From Anaerococcus prevotii DSM 20548 (GTDB taxonomy: Bacteria > Bacillota > Clostridia > Tissierellales > Peptoniphilaceae), in contig NC_013171.1 in assembly GCF_000024105.1 (NCBI RefSeq), forward strand, positions 864,501-928,500: a DNA stretch of 64,000 nucleotides. Reading direction: 5' to 3'. The notes under the pieces are model-generated. The model was not told the DNA's origin. It saw only the letters and a program-made list of their open reading frames with translations, and did no database searches. Shown piece by piece: positions 46,956 through 55,963 of the stretch. Numbering within the stretch: the first letter of the stretch is position 1; the number at the start of each line of letters is the position of its first letter. A program made the translations under genes and the position numbers.

Positions 46956-47973
46956 TTGCGGAAGTCAAGTTTTTTTGTGTGATTTACCTGTACGATTTGA
47001 TACATATGTGGGCTGTACACATGGGTGTCAATATTGTTTTGCGACTAAAAAACAGGATGGGTTTTATAACAATATAAAAAAAGGCGAAAGTGTAGACACT
47101 CTTAAAAAGTTTATAGAAGGTGAAAGAACTATAGAAACTAACTGGTGTGATTGGGATATACCCTTACATATTGGGGGAATGAGTGACCCCTTACAGCCTA
47201 TTGAGCGTAAAACTGGATATACTTATGAGTGTCTTGAATTATTGGCTAAAACTCAATATCCTTTTGTAATGTCTACTAAAGGGAGATTACTCGGTGATGA
47301 TAAATATATAGAAGTATTAAGCAGATGTAACTGTGTTATACAGGTGTCAATGGCTTGTGGCAGTTACGATGAAATAGAAAAAGGGTGCCCAACTTTTAAA
47401 GAAAGATTAGAAATAGTAAGTAAAATTTCTCCTAGAGTAAAAAGAGTTATTATAAGAATACAACCTTATATGAGGGAGTTTAAAGCCGAAATAATTAATA
47501 ATTTAAAGTTATTTAAAGAGGCTGGTGCATACGGGGTGATAATCGAAGGAATGAAATTTAATAAAAAGAAACCTGGATTAGTAAAAGTGGGCACCGACTT
47601 TACATATGCACTAGATGATATAAGGAATGATATATTAGAAATAAAAAAAGGATGCCACAGATTAGGTTTAAGGTGTTTTAGCGGTGAGAATAGGACTAGA
47701 GCATTAGGCGATAATTTATGTTGCTGTAGTATCGAAAACCTTGAAGGATTTAAAGAGAATACTTTTAACCTAAATCATATAATAAATGGAAAGAAGCCTG
47801 AATATACAGAAAACATGACTAAAAAGGGGACAGGAAGAGTTTTTACGGCTTTATATCAAAACACTATAAACGGAAAAAGATTGAAAAACGAAAGTTTTGT
47901 AGGGGAAATGATAAATACTGCTAAAAATAAACAAGACTTTATAGCGGAGATATTTGGGAAGAAAGGAAAATAA
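46948..47973 (+). CDS. Radical SAM protein (SPL/COG1533-like)
   Basis: 341 residues. The Fe-S motif CTHGCQYC has Cys at 23, 27 and 30. HIGGMSDPLQPIERKTGYTYECLELL (about 74-99) and FVMSTKG resemble the TDPYQP-x-E and TK motifs of spore-photoproduct-lyase-like enzymes. A C-terminal cysteine group at 236, 243 and 258-260 could hold an auxiliary cluster. The substrate is unknown. It sits between a ParB-like gene and a SAM synthetase gene whose ATG follows its stop directly, so local SAM supply is likely. Confidence 0.8.
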   Translation: MPNCGSQVFLCDLPVRFDTYVGCTHGCQYCFATKKQDGFYNNIKKGESVDTLKKFIEGERTIETNWCDWDIPLHIGGMSDPLQPIERKTGYTYECLELLAKTQYPFVMSTKGRLLGDDKYIEVLSRCNCVIQVSMACGSYDEIEKGCPTFKERLEIVSKISPRVKRVIIRIQPYMREFKAEIINNLKLFKEAGAYGVIIEGMKFNKKKPGLVKVGTDFTYALDDIRNDILEIKKGCHRLGLRCFSGENRTRALGDNLCCCSIENLEGFKENTFNLNHIINGKKPEYTENMTKKGTGRVFTALYQNTINGKRLKNESFVGEMINTAKNKQDFIAEIFGKKGK

Positions 47974-48759
47974 ATGTTTGAAAAAGTGAACCCTATGCAC
48001 CCTGATAAGATAGCTGATAGGATAGCAGGGGCAATAGTTGATTTAGGATATAAAATTGAAGATGAACCTAAAATAGCGGCAGAGGTTTCAGTTGGACACG
48101 GGGTATGCAATATTATTATTGAATCTTCGTGTTTTTTTGATTTTGGAGATATACAGAAAATAGTCAAGAGAATAGCTGGTATAGAAGATGTGGAGATTAT
48201 CCATGCTAGACAAGATAAGTACCTAGCTGAAAATCAAGTAGGGAAAGTTAGATGTGGAGATAATGGGATTTTTAAAGGTAGCCCTATAACAGATGAGCAG
48301 GAAAAACTAACATCTATAGCTAAAGAAATCTATAAAGAGTATGGGGCTGATGGCAAATATATTTTGGATGATGATAGACTCATTATTTGTCAATCAAAGG
48401 CTAAGACTGAAAGGCTACAAAGAAGATTTCCAACTGCTGATATCAACCCTATAGGGGATTGGTCGGGAGGCCTTGATGTGGATACAGGTTGCACTAATAG
48501 AAAATTAGGGTCAGACATGGGAGATGGTGTTACTGGTGGAGGTCTACATGGTAAAGACTTATCCAAGGCGGATGTATCAGTAAACATTTACGCTCATTTA
48601 AAGGCACAAGAGACAGGTGAAGAAGTGAAGCTATCGTGTGCTATTGGAGATGAAACAATCGATGGTAGACCCTATGAGGAGATAGTTCATATTGCTAGAA
48701 ATTATATTGATGTCATTGGAGGTTTTGAGAAGTTCGCTGAATGGGGACTGATTAGGTAG
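47974..48759 (+). CDS. Compact phage S-adenosylmethionine synthetase
   Basis: 261 residues against about 390 in the host family. Conserved blocks remain: HPDKIADRIAGAIVD (8-23), CGDNGIFKGSP (94-104), DTGCTNRK (170-177) and GGGLHGKDLSKAD (188-200), which bind ATP, metal and phosphate. The G of GHPDK is Met. Middle and C-terminal segments are trimmed. It should make SAM from methionine and ATP. Adjacent placement suggests it feeds the radical SAM protein. Confidence 0.82.
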   Translation: MFEKVNPMHPDKIADRIAGAIVDLGYKIEDEPKIAAEVSVGHGVCNIIIESSCFFDFGDIQKIVKRIAGIEDVEIIHARQDKYLAENQVGKVRCGDNGIFKGSPITDEQEKLTSIAKEIYKEYGADGKYILDDDRLIICQSKAKTERLQRRFPTADINPIGDWSGGLDVDTGCTNRKLGSDMGDGVTGGGLHGKDLSKADVSVNIYAHLKAQETGEEVKLSCAIGDETIDGRPYEEIVHIARNYIDVIGGFEKFAEWGLIR

Positions 48760-48767
48760 GTGATTAG

Positions 48768-49235
48768 TTGGCTAAGGGTAAGTACCAAGAATGGCTTGAG
48801 AAGGACAATTTAATAAAAATAGAGGCTTGGGCTAGGGATGGACTTACTGATGAGCAAATATCTAAGAATATGGGGATTGCTTATTCAACTTTAAGAGTTT
48901 GGAGGGATAAGTATCCGCCAATTTCGGCAGCCTTAAAAAGAGGGAAAGAAGTAGTTGATTTTGAGGTGGAAAATCAATTGTTAAAAAGAGCCCTTGGCTA
49001 TAATTATGATGAAGTTAAGACGGTTCAAAAAATGGTTGATGGTAAGAAACATGTTGAAAAAACAGTGATTACTAAGCATGTTATCCCAGACACCACAGCT
49101 CAGATTTTTTGGCTTAAAAATAGGAAGCCTGATGTATGGATGGATAGGAAGGCCAAAGAAGTTGAAGGCAAGCCTAATCAAGGCTTGGAAAGATATTTCG
49201 AATTGTTAGACGATAGGCTATTAAAAGATGAGTAA
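48768..49235 (+). CDS. terS: Terminase small subunit
   Basis: 155 residues from a TTG start with TAGGTGATT upstream. An N-terminal helix-turn-helix (DGLTDEQISKNMGIAYSTLRVWRDKYP) recognises phage DNA, a central helical oligomerisation segment follows (DFEVENQLLKRALGY), and the end reads PDTTAQIFWLKNRKPDVW, typical of the family. It overlaps the large subunit gene by eight bases. Confidence 0.88.
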   Translation: MAKGKYQEWLEKDNLIKIEAWARDGLTDEQISKNMGIAYSTLRVWRDKYPPISAALKRGKEVVDFEVENQLLKRALGYNYDEVKTVQKMVDGKKHVEKTVITKHVIPDTTAQIFWLKNRKPDVWMDRKAKEVEGKPNQGLERYFELLDDRLLKDE

Positions 49236-50466
49236 TATCGATAAAGTTTATACTAAAAAACAACAAGAAATATATAGGGATGTAGGTTCTAAAGATTGGT
49301 TTATACTAATTCTCCATGGAGCTAAGAGATCTGGTAAGACTCAATTAAATAATGATTTGTTTCTTAGGGAGCTTATCAGAGTTAAAAAGATTGCTAATAT
49401 GGAGAAGGTGGATAAGCCTCAATATATTTTAGCTGGCTTTTCTAAGTCTACTATTTATCAAAACGTGCTTATAGAATTGTCTTCTAAGTATGGGATAGAT
49501 TTCAAATTCGATAAGCTAGGCAATTTTACTATGCTAGGTGTTTATGTAGTCCAAGTTGGCCATGGTAAGATTGACGGATTAGGTCGTATACGTGGTATGA
49601 CTTCATACGGTGCTTATGTGAATGAGGCCTCACTTGCTAATGAGCTGGTTTTTGATGAAATAAGGTCTAGATGTTCAGGTAAGGGGGCAAGAATTATTTG
49701 TGATACTAACCCCGACAATCCCGAGCATTGGCTGAAAAAAGAGTACATCGATAATCCAACGGATAGGATTTTATCTTATAAGTTTACTATTTTCGACAAT
49801 ACCTTTCTTGATAAGAGATATTTACAATCGACTATTGACACTACACCTGATGGGATGTTTACCGAGCGAAACATATACGGGAATTGGGTTAGTGGCGAAG
49901 GTGTTGTATATAAAGGCTTTGACCCTAAGAGACATTATGTCAAGAGCTTAGATGGTATTAGATTTAGTAGTTACATAGCTGGTGTGGACTGGGGATATGG
50001 ACACTACGGATCTATTGTAGTATTTGGCATATCTAATGACGGTAAGTATTACATGATAGAAGAGCATGCTGAGCAGTATCAAGAAATAGATTTTTGGGTA
50101 GCTGTAGCGAAAGATATAGCTAATAGATATAAGGGCATAGTCTTTTATTGTGATTCGGCAAGGGTGGAACATATAGACAGGTTTAGTCGTGAGGGACTTG
50201 TTGCATATATGGCAGACAAGGCGGTTATTCCTGGAATAGAGGCGGTGTCTATTTTATATAAGACGGACAAGCTTTTTATATATGAGTATATAGCCAAGAG
50301 GTTTAAGGAAGAGATTTATTCTTATGTATGGGCTACTAATTACAGGTCAGATGAAGTCAAGAAGGAGTTTGACGATGTAATGGACTCCATGAGATATGCT
50401 TTATATAGTTATGAACAAGGTTTGGGAAGTATTAAGACCATGGATAGAAGTGTTTTAGGATTGTAG
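49228..50466 (+). CDS. terL: Terminase large subunit (PBSX family)
   Basis: 412 residues. The ATPase has Walker A GAKRSGKTQ near 30, GLGRIRGMT, a Walker B region with YVNEASL and the coupling motif CDTNPDNPEHWLKK. The nuclease domain carries aspartates in AGVDWGYGHYGS near 253, FYCDSARVEH and DDVMDSMRYALYSY. It packages DNA into the prohead. Confidence 0.95.
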   Translation: MSNIDKVYTKKQQEIYRDVGSKDWFILILHGAKRSGKTQLNNDLFLRELIRVKKIANMEKVDKPQYILAGFSKSTIYQNVLIELSSKYGIDFKFDKLGNFTMLGVYVVQVGHGKIDGLGRIRGMTSYGAYVNEASLANELVFDEIRSRCSGKGARIICDTNPDNPEHWLKKEYIDNPTDRILSYKFTIFDNTFLDKRYLQSTIDTTPDGMFTERNIYGNWVSGEGVVYKGFDPKRHYVKSLDGIRFSSYIAGVDWGYGHYGSIVVFGISNDGKYYMIEEHAEQYQEIDFWVAVAKDIANRYKGIVFYCDSARVEHIDRFSREGLVAYMADKAVIPGIEAVSILYKTDKLFIYEYIAKRFKEEIYSYVWATNYRSDEVKKEFDDVMDSMRYALYSYEQGLGSIKTMDRSVLGL

Positions 50467-50473
50467 GAGAGTT

Positions 50474-51943
50474 ATGGCAAAGTCAGAAAGTTATATTACA
50501 GAGTATATGGAAAAGCCTAAGAGGATATGTTTACCGATAGATACGGAGTTAACTCCTGAGCTTATAGATACTTTGATAGAGATTAAAAATAAAGATAATG
50601 AGAGGTTTACGACCTTACAGAAATACTATGAGGGATGGGCTAAGATATTAGATAGGGAGAAGAATCCTGAAAAGTCTAATAATAAGATAGTTTTAGCTTA
50701 TCCTGCTTATATTGTAGATATATTACAGGGGATGGCGGTAGGTAGGCCAGTAACTTATGCTATTGCAGAAGAAGATAGGGATAAGTTCAGACCTATTCAA
50801 GAAATATTAGACAATAATCAAGAGCAAGACGAGAATACAGCTCTAGCAAAGATGAGTGGTATTAATGGTCTAGGCTATGAAATTAATTACATTGACGAGG
50901 AAGGAAATTACTGTTTTAACGAGCTTTTACCCCAAAATGTTATTATGGTTTGGGACGATAAGATAAAGCCTGAGCCATGGATGGCCATTTATGTTAGGGA
51001 TACTATTAATCTAGATAATCTTACATCAGATGAAAAGCAACAAGCGGCCACTGTATATACAGCTGATAAGATTTACGAGTACGAACCTGGAAAGAATGGT
51101 TTTGTGCTAGTAGATAAGTATGAGAATGTATTACATAAGTTTCCTATTATAGAGTGGGCCAATAATGATGAGTATATAGGAGATTTTGAAAGAGAGTTAT
51201 CTCTTATAGATCAGATGAATTTATTATTTTCCGATAATTCTAATGGATTTGAAGAAAATATCAATGCCCTTTTAGTTTTATGGGGAATGGTAAATACTAC
51301 TTACAAGGATTATAAGAGGCTTAGAGAGGAAGGCGTTCTACTAGCTAGTAATGGTACAGGAACGGGGACTAAGCAAGATGCTAAGTTCTTGACTAAAGAT
51401 ATTAATGATACGGCATTTGAGAATTTCAAGAAGGATTTAGACGAGGCTATCCATAAGTTTTCTAAGGCTCCTAATGTTACGGACGAGAAGTTTTCTGGGG
51501 TAGCCTCTGGAGAAAGTCAAAAATATAAGGTCTTTACTACTGATCAGATTATAGAACTTAAAAAGCGTAAGTATCATACAGCTTTAACAAAGCGTATGGA
51601 GCTTATTTGTGAGTATTTAAGAATTAAGCAAGGCATGGATATTAATTATAAAGATATAAGTATCAATTTCCAAGATAATAAGCCTTACGATGAATTGAAG
51701 AATGCTCAGACAGTTAAACAGTTAATAGATGCAGGGGCAAGTAGACAATACGCCTTTTCTAAGCTAAAAGGTATAGATGATTTAGCCGAGGAGCTTGAAA
51801 GGCAAAGGCAGGAAAAAGATATGTATAGTGATTTGTTTACGGATAGTAAGAAGGATTTGATGTATGGCCAAGATGATATGGGAGATAATGCTAAAGAAGT
51901 ACGAGAGGCTCCTGAAAGCGAAAGAGAAGAAGATATACGCTAA
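50474..51943 (+). CDS. Portal protein (SPP1 gp6-like)
   Basis: 489 residues with family features: KNPEKSNNKIVLAYPAYIVDILQGMAVGRPVTY-type N-terminal domain, LPQNVIMVWDD, a wing region with FERELSLIDQMNLLFSDNSNGFEENINALLVLWG, and the clip/stem helices in the last third (FKKDLDEAIHKFSKAPNVTDEKFSGVASGE). It forms the ring through which DNA enters and leaves the head. It overlaps the gp7-like gene by 56 bases. Confidence 0.92.
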   Translation: MAKSESYITEYMEKPKRICLPIDTELTPELIDTLIEIKNKDNERFTTLQKYYEGWAKILDREKNPEKSNNKIVLAYPAYIVDILQGMAVGRPVTYAIAEEDRDKFRPIQEILDNNQEQDENTALAKMSGINGLGYEINYIDEEGNYCFNELLPQNVIMVWDDKIKPEPWMAIYVRDTINLDNLTSDEKQQAATVYTADKIYEYEPGKNGFVLVDKYENVLHKFPIIEWANNDEYIGDFERELSLIDQMNLLFSDNSNGFEENINALLVLWGMVNTTYKDYKRLREEGVLLASNGTGTGTKQDAKFLTKDINDTAFENFKKDLDEAIHKFSKAPNVTDEKFSGVASGESQKYKVFTTDQIIELKKRKYHTALTKRMELICEYLRIKQGMDINYKDISINFQDNKPYDELKNAQTVKQLIDAGASRQYAFSKLKGIDDLAEELERQRQEKDMYSDLFTDSKKDLMYGQDDMGDNAKEVREAPESEREEDIR

Positions 51944-52673
51944 CTATAAACAATCCTATAGGCAATTAGACAAGGATGTTAGAGAGATACTAAGTGAGCT
52001 TGAAAGTATAGAGGGTCAGCTTAATTTAGATGATTGGCATAGGCAACTACTACACCATAAGACAGGTGTTCTTATGAGTGAACTTTATACGAAAAATCAT
52101 ATACTTTTATCTTCTACATTTGATGAAATAGTAGACACTACCAAAAATAACTCTCTAAAAGCTTTTAAGGGGCATGAAAGACTTGTAGCTATAGCTAAAC
52201 CTATAAACAATACTAATATCGTTAATAAGTCGATTGCGGGCCTAAATTGGGCGGATAGGATGAAGCATTCTTCTAACGTACTTAGATATGACTTTATAAG
52301 GATAACGGCTGGGGGAATTGAACAAGGAGATTCTTATAGCAAGATAGCGAATAAGCTAGCAGATAGATACATGATAGATGTAGGAAAGGCTAATACCTTA
52401 GCAAGGACTGAGGGTCATAGGATTTTTGAAACTACGAAATACGAAACTATGGCATCAGTAAATGAAGAAGTTAAGCTATTAAAGACCTGGCATAGTGTGC
52501 ATGATGAAAAAGTAAGGAGTTCTCATAGTTCTTTAGATGGCACACAGATTGCTTTTGATGATTATTTCATATCTCCTAGCGGCTCTAAGGCTTTAAGACC
52601 AGGAGAATTTGGAGACCCAGAGGAAGATATTCATTGTAGATGTTATCTATCTTATGAGCTGAAAGGAAAGTAA
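51888..52673 (+). CDS. Minor head protein (SPP1 gp7 / Mu F-like)
   Basis: 261 residues. The C-terminal Mu-F domain contains WHSVHDEKVRSSHSSLDG and IHCRCYL, the conserved HDERVR...H..LDG...CRC pattern. The ATG at 51888 has GGGAG upstream and lies in the end of the portal gene. An in-frame ATG at 51864 is less likely. It binds the portal and helps DNA ejection. Confidence 0.88.
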   Translation: MLKKYERLLKAKEKKIYANYKQSYRQLDKDVREILSELESIEGQLNLDDWHRQLLHHKTGVLMSELYTKNHILLSSTFDEIVDTTKNNSLKAFKGHERLVAIAKPINNTNIVNKSIAGLNWADRMKHSSNVLRYDFIRITAGGIEQGDSYSKIANKLADRYMIDVGKANTLARTEGHRIFETTKYETMASVNEEVKLLKTWHSVHDEKVRSSHSSLDGTQIAFDDYFISPSGSKALRPGEFGDPEEDIHCRCYLSYELKGK

Positions 52674-52829
52674 ATGTATTTATTGCAGATTATTTTGATT
52701 GTAGCAAAGATTTTTGGTTTTATAAAAGCACCATGGTTATTGGTTTTATTGCCTTTATGGCTTGTTATAGGATTTTTTGCTATCGTTTATTATATAGGTA
52801 ATCGTGATCATAGAGAGTTTATAGATTGA
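52674..52829 (+). CDS. Small transmembrane phage protein (Fragile-X-F-like)
   Basis: 51 residues. The ATG starts right after the minor head protein's stop. A membrane pair (YLLQIILIVAKIFGF and APWLLVLLPLWLVIGFFAIVYY) matches the pattern of small phage proteins annotated transmembrane Fragile-X-F, found among head genes. Function unknown. Confidence 0.6.
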   Translation: MYLLQIILIVAKIFGFIKAPWLLVLLPLWLVIGFFAIVYYIGNRDHREFID

Positions 52830-52862
52830 TAATCTATGAAATTAGGAAATAAAGGAGTAAAA

Positions 52863-53129
52863 ATGGATAGTTATAAATTTCAAAAAGCATGTAAAGAATG
52901 GCTAATTAAGTATTACGTAGAAAACTTTAATAAAAGTTTAGGTATTGAAGATATATATATAGTTTGGTCTTGCAAGACTTTACAAAATAACAAGATATTA
53001 ATGTCTACAAATCTTTTAGATGGTATATATGTAGAAGCTACACAAAATGGAGATAAACAAGAAACTTATTTTGATATCTATACTAAACAAGCAAATATCA
53101 AAGTAGTTAATGAAATATTAATGTATTAA
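52863..53129 (+). CDS. Hypothetical phage protein
   Basis: 88 residues (DSYKFQKACKEWLIKYYVENFNK) starting after AAAGGAG at 52851-52857. An in-frame ATG at 52836 precedes that site. It lies between head genes. Its stop codon overlaps the first TTAATCGTG repeat. Not recognised. Confidence 0.55.
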   Translation: MDSYKFQKACKEWLIKYYVENFNKSLGIEDIYIVWSCKTLQNNKILMSTNLLDGIYVEATQNGDKQETYFDIYTKQANIKVVNEILMY

Positions 53130-53200
53130 TCGTGAGTTAATCGTGTGAAAAAGTAATTAAAACAAGTAAATATCAATAATTTAATCGTGCGTTAATCGTG
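53127..53200 (+). repeat. Four TTAATCGTG repeats in two 11-bp-spaced pairs
   Basis: TTAATCGTG occurs at 53127 and 53138 and again at 53181 and 53192, so within each pair the spacing is 11 bp. Read on the other strand the unit is CACGATTAA, sharing CACGATT with the late-promoter repeats at 46081. It fills the only sizeable gap in the structural operon (53,130-53,281), before the scaffold gene. AATCG/CGATT followed by TTTTTT at 53,199-53,208 could form a weak terminator. Confidence 0.6.
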
Positions 53201-53281
53201 CGATTTTTTATTGTCTTTGACTGGTTAGACGTTAAAGAAGCTAGGGATTATATGGTTGACGAACCTTAAACGGGAGGTTAT

Positions 53282-53881
53282 ATGAAAGATTTATTAATTG
53301 CGGATATTGACTTGCAAAGACTATCTGAAAGCGAAGATACAGCTAGCGAGGAACAAGTCCAAGATGAGGCACAAGAAGAAGTTGATCAAGAAGAAAAAAC
53401 ATACAGCCAAGAGGAATATGACAAGGCTATAGAAAAAGCAACCGAGGGCTATGTTAGTCAGGAAAAGGTGCAAGAGATAATAGATAAGACTATAGCTAAA
53501 GAGCGTAAGAAGGCTGAGGACGCTGAACGTTTGTCCAAGTTATCTGAAAGCGAGAGAGCTAAGGAGCAAGCTAAGCTAGATAAGGAAGAAATCGAAGGAC
53601 TTAGAGCAAAGTTAGCACGTAGAGACCTTGAAGATGACACAAAGAAAGAATTACAAGACCAAGATTTAGATATGGATTTTATGGAGTTTGTAATTGATGA
53701 AGATGCTGAAAAGACCTTAGAGAGAATACAAAGGTTTAAAGTGCTATTTGATAAGGCAGTAAATGCAGGAGTTGAAAAGCGAGTAGTAGGCAGGAGTCCT
53801 AAAGGGTCGGACATGACGACAGCTAAGAAAGAAAAGAAGCAGAATATGGGAGATTATGCCCAAACTAAAAGAATTATTTAA
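53282..53881 (+). CDS. Capsid scaffold protein
   Basis: 199 residues, highly charged and helical, with a Glu/Gln-rich N-terminus and a coiled coil at about 60-120 (KERKKAEDAERLSKLSESERAKEQAKLDK). The C-terminus is basic. Composition and position just before the major capsid gene fit DUF4355-type scaffolds. It should be removed during head maturation. CGGGAGG precedes the ATG. Confidence 0.85.
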   Translation: MKDLLIADIDLQRLSESEDTASEEQVQDEAQEEVDQEEKTYSQEEYDKAIEKATEGYVSQEKVQEIIDKTIAKERKKAEDAERLSKLSESERAKEQAKLDKEEIEGLRAKLARRDLEDDTKKELQDQDLDMDFMEFVIDEDAEKTLERIQRFKVLFDKAVNAGVEKRVVGRSPKGSDMTTAKKEKKQNMGDYAQTKRII

Positions 53882-53892
53882 GGGAGGAATTT

Positions 53893-54834
53893 ATGGCTAA
53901 ACTAGAAACTAAAGCAACATTTGATCCAGAGAATGTTTTGTTATCTGATGCAAAAACTGGGGATGTACCAGAAGAAAGCGGAGAGATTATTATTAAGGAG
54001 GTTGTAGATACATCACTTGTAAGCAAACTAGGTAAGTATGAGCCTATGACAAAGCTTAAGAAGAAATTTACTTACTTAGCAGAAGGACCAGGAGCTTATT
54101 GGGTAAATGAAGGGGAGAAAATTCAAACTGATAAGGCTAAATGGCTAGAAATTACAATGGAAGCTCACAAGCTTGGTGTTATTATTCCTGTATCTAAGGA
54201 GTTCTTGAAATATACAGTCAGTGATTTCTTTAAAACAATTAAGCCTAAAATAGCAGAATCATTTCAAGCTAAATTTGACAATTCAGTCCTATTTGGTACT
54301 GATTCACCATTCCCTAAAGGCATATCTGTGGCAGAAAGAGCTACTACCGCTGGCAATGTAGTAAGTCAATCTGATAATCCATACGTTGACATTAACGATA
54401 TGATGGCACTAATTGAGGATGCTGACCTAGAGCCACAGGCGATTGCTACTACTAGAAGCTACAATAAAGACCTTAGAGGTGCTTTAGATGGTAGAAATCT
54501 ACCAATATTTAATGGGCCTAGAGAAGGTGTTACGGCTGAAGCATTAGGTTTGCCAATTGCTTATGGAAATAGAAAGGCATGGGATAAGAAACAAGCGGTT
54601 GCCTTTGTAGGAGACTTTGATAATTTATTTTATGGTATTCCACAAGGTTTGGAATATGCAATTTCAGAAGACGCTACTTTAACTACTATAGTTGGTGAGG
54701 ACGGAGGTCCAATCAATCTATTTGAAAGAGATTTGTTGGCGTTAAAGGTTACTATGTACGCTGCTTTCTTAACTGTAAAAGACGATGCTTTTGCACTACT
54801 AAAGCCTAAGACAGAAGAAAAGCCAGCACAATAA
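53893..54834 (+). CDS. Major capsid protein (HK97 fold)
   Basis: 313 residues. Family traits are an N-arm and E-loop region (IIIKEVVDTSLVSKLGKYEPMTKLKKKFTYLAEGPGAYWVNEGEKIQ), the spine helix near LGVIIPVSKEFLKYT, and a C-terminal FERDLLALKVTMYAAFLTVKDDAFALLK strand. Size suits an HK97-type shell without a delta domain, as the scaffold is separate. Codons are more biased than in nearby genes, in line with high expression. Confidence 0.92.
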   Translation: MAKLETKATFDPENVLLSDAKTGDVPEESGEIIIKEVVDTSLVSKLGKYEPMTKLKKKFTYLAEGPGAYWVNEGEKIQTDKAKWLEITMEAHKLGVIIPVSKEFLKYTVSDFFKTIKPKIAESFQAKFDNSVLFGTDSPFPKGISVAERATTAGNVVSQSDNPYVDINDMMALIEDADLEPQAIATTRSYNKDLRGALDGRNLPIFNGPREGVTAEALGLPIAYGNRKAWDKKQAVAFVGDFDNLFYGIPQGLEYAISEDATLTTIVGEDGGPINLFERDLLALKVTMYAAFLTVKDDAFALLKPKTEEKPAQ

Positions 54835-54844
54835 GGAGGCTTGA

Positions 54845-55057
54845 ATGAAGGCTATTAAGCCAAGTGGTGAGCTAGTAGAGGTTACACAAAAGACTTATGA
54901 TTTATTATATAAAGCTAGGGGCTGGAAATTAGTTAAAGAAAGTACTAATCTAGACAAACTAAAGAAAAGCGAATTACAGAAGATAGCTGGTAATAAAGGG
55001 ATAAGTTATAAGTCGGACACCACTAAAGAGGAACTAATAAAATTGATCGATGGATAA
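54845..55057 (+). CDS. Small head-region protein with HeH/SAP-like C-terminus
   Basis: 70 residues. The last 35 (LDKLKKSELQKIAGNKGISYKSDTTKEELIKLI) match the helix-extended-loop-helix pattern that binds nucleic acid. Such proteins often follow the capsid gene. The N-terminus is short and basic. Confidence 0.65.
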   Translation: MKAIKPSGELVEVTQKTYDLLYKARGWKLVKESTNLDKLKKSELQKIAGNKGISYKSDTTKEELIKLIDG

Positions 55058-55074
55058 GAAAGGGGCGTTAGATT

Positions 55075-55467
55075 ATGGATTTAACACCTGATTATAAGTG
55101 GGAAAGAGATTTAGATAATGAATTAGTCAATGAAGAATCCGCTAATAATAATATAGAGGCTGAATTTGAAAGACTTAGACCTTTATATAAAGAGTGGATA
55201 GAAGATTATTGTAATGTTACTTTTGAAGATAATAAACTACCTGGGCCAGTAGCGTTGGCCCTTGATGAGTTAGTGAAGAATGACCCTAAGCAATATAACA
55301 TACAGTCTGAAAAACTATCGGATATGTCTGTAACTTATGGAACTGCAAGCGGAGGCTCTGCAGGGGCTGGAGCTATACCTGCGTATATCATGGCGTGGTT
55401 AGAACCTTATAGACGTATGAATAATCTTGAAAAAGATAGAAGACCTTACGATGACGGTCGTAGATAA
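55075..55467 (+). CDS. Head-tail connector protein
   Basis: 130 residues. The helical core LRPLYKEWIEDYCNVTFEDNKLPGPVALALDELVKN resembles SPP1 gp15/HK97 gp6-type connectors. The second half (SVTYGTASGGSAGAGAIPAYIMAWLEPYRR) has the loop and end common to the family. It joins portal and tail-completion proteins. It overlaps the next gene by 17 bases. Confidence 0.75.
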   Translation: MDLTPDYKWERDLDNELVNEESANNNIEAEFERLRPLYKEWIEDYCNVTFEDNKLPGPVALALDELVKNDPKQYNIQSEKLSDMSVTYGTASGGSAGAGAIPAYIMAWLEPYRRMNNLEKDRRPYDDGRR

Positions 55468-55963
55468 GAATAATGTACCTGACCTACTAGCTAGGCTTAG
55501 AGAGCTTGAATCTTATAGTGTGGCTGTAGGGATTCTTTCAAAGGCAGGTGGGCAAATGCTTATGATTGCAAATGTTCATGAATTTGGCTGTTCTATACCT
55601 GTAACTAAGAAGATGAGAGGATTTTTAGCCTATAACTATAATGTGCATCTACGTAAAGATACAAAGGAAATAAAGATACCCGAGAGATCTTACGTAAGGA
55701 CAAGTTATGATAGTAAGAGTGGGGAGGTTGGCAGTAGTGGAGATGAACTAATAACAAGGGTAGTAAACGGTGATATGTCTGCAAAGAGTTTCTATGAAAT
55801 TTTAGGGCAAACATGTGCCGATACTATCAGAGATTATCTAATCAACGATGTAAAATCTCCTCCTTTATCTAGCATGACAATAGAACATAAGGGTTCTAGT
55901 AATCCACTAGTAGATACAGGTCAATTGGCGGCAGCAATTAGTTATGAAGTAAGGGGTAGATGA
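55451..55963 (+). CDS. HK97 gp10-like / tail completion protein
   Basis: 170 residues. YSVAVGILSKAGGQMLMIANVHEFGCSIP is the family's conserved V-G-I...A..HE.G pattern, and IPERSYVRTSYDS matches the P-x-R-x-F/Y-x-R motif. The C-terminus carries NPLVDTGQLAAAISYEV. It stabilises the neck-tail joint. The ATG at 55451 is favoured over an upstream TTG. Confidence 0.82.
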   Translation: MTVVDKNNVPDLLARLRELESYSVAVGILSKAGGQMLMIANVHEFGCSIPVTKKMRGFLAYNYNVHLRKDTKEIKIPERSYVRTSYDSKSGEVGSSGDELITRVVNGDMSAKSFYEILGQTCADTIRDYLINDVKSPPLSSMTIEHKGSSNPLVDTGQLAAAISYEVRGR

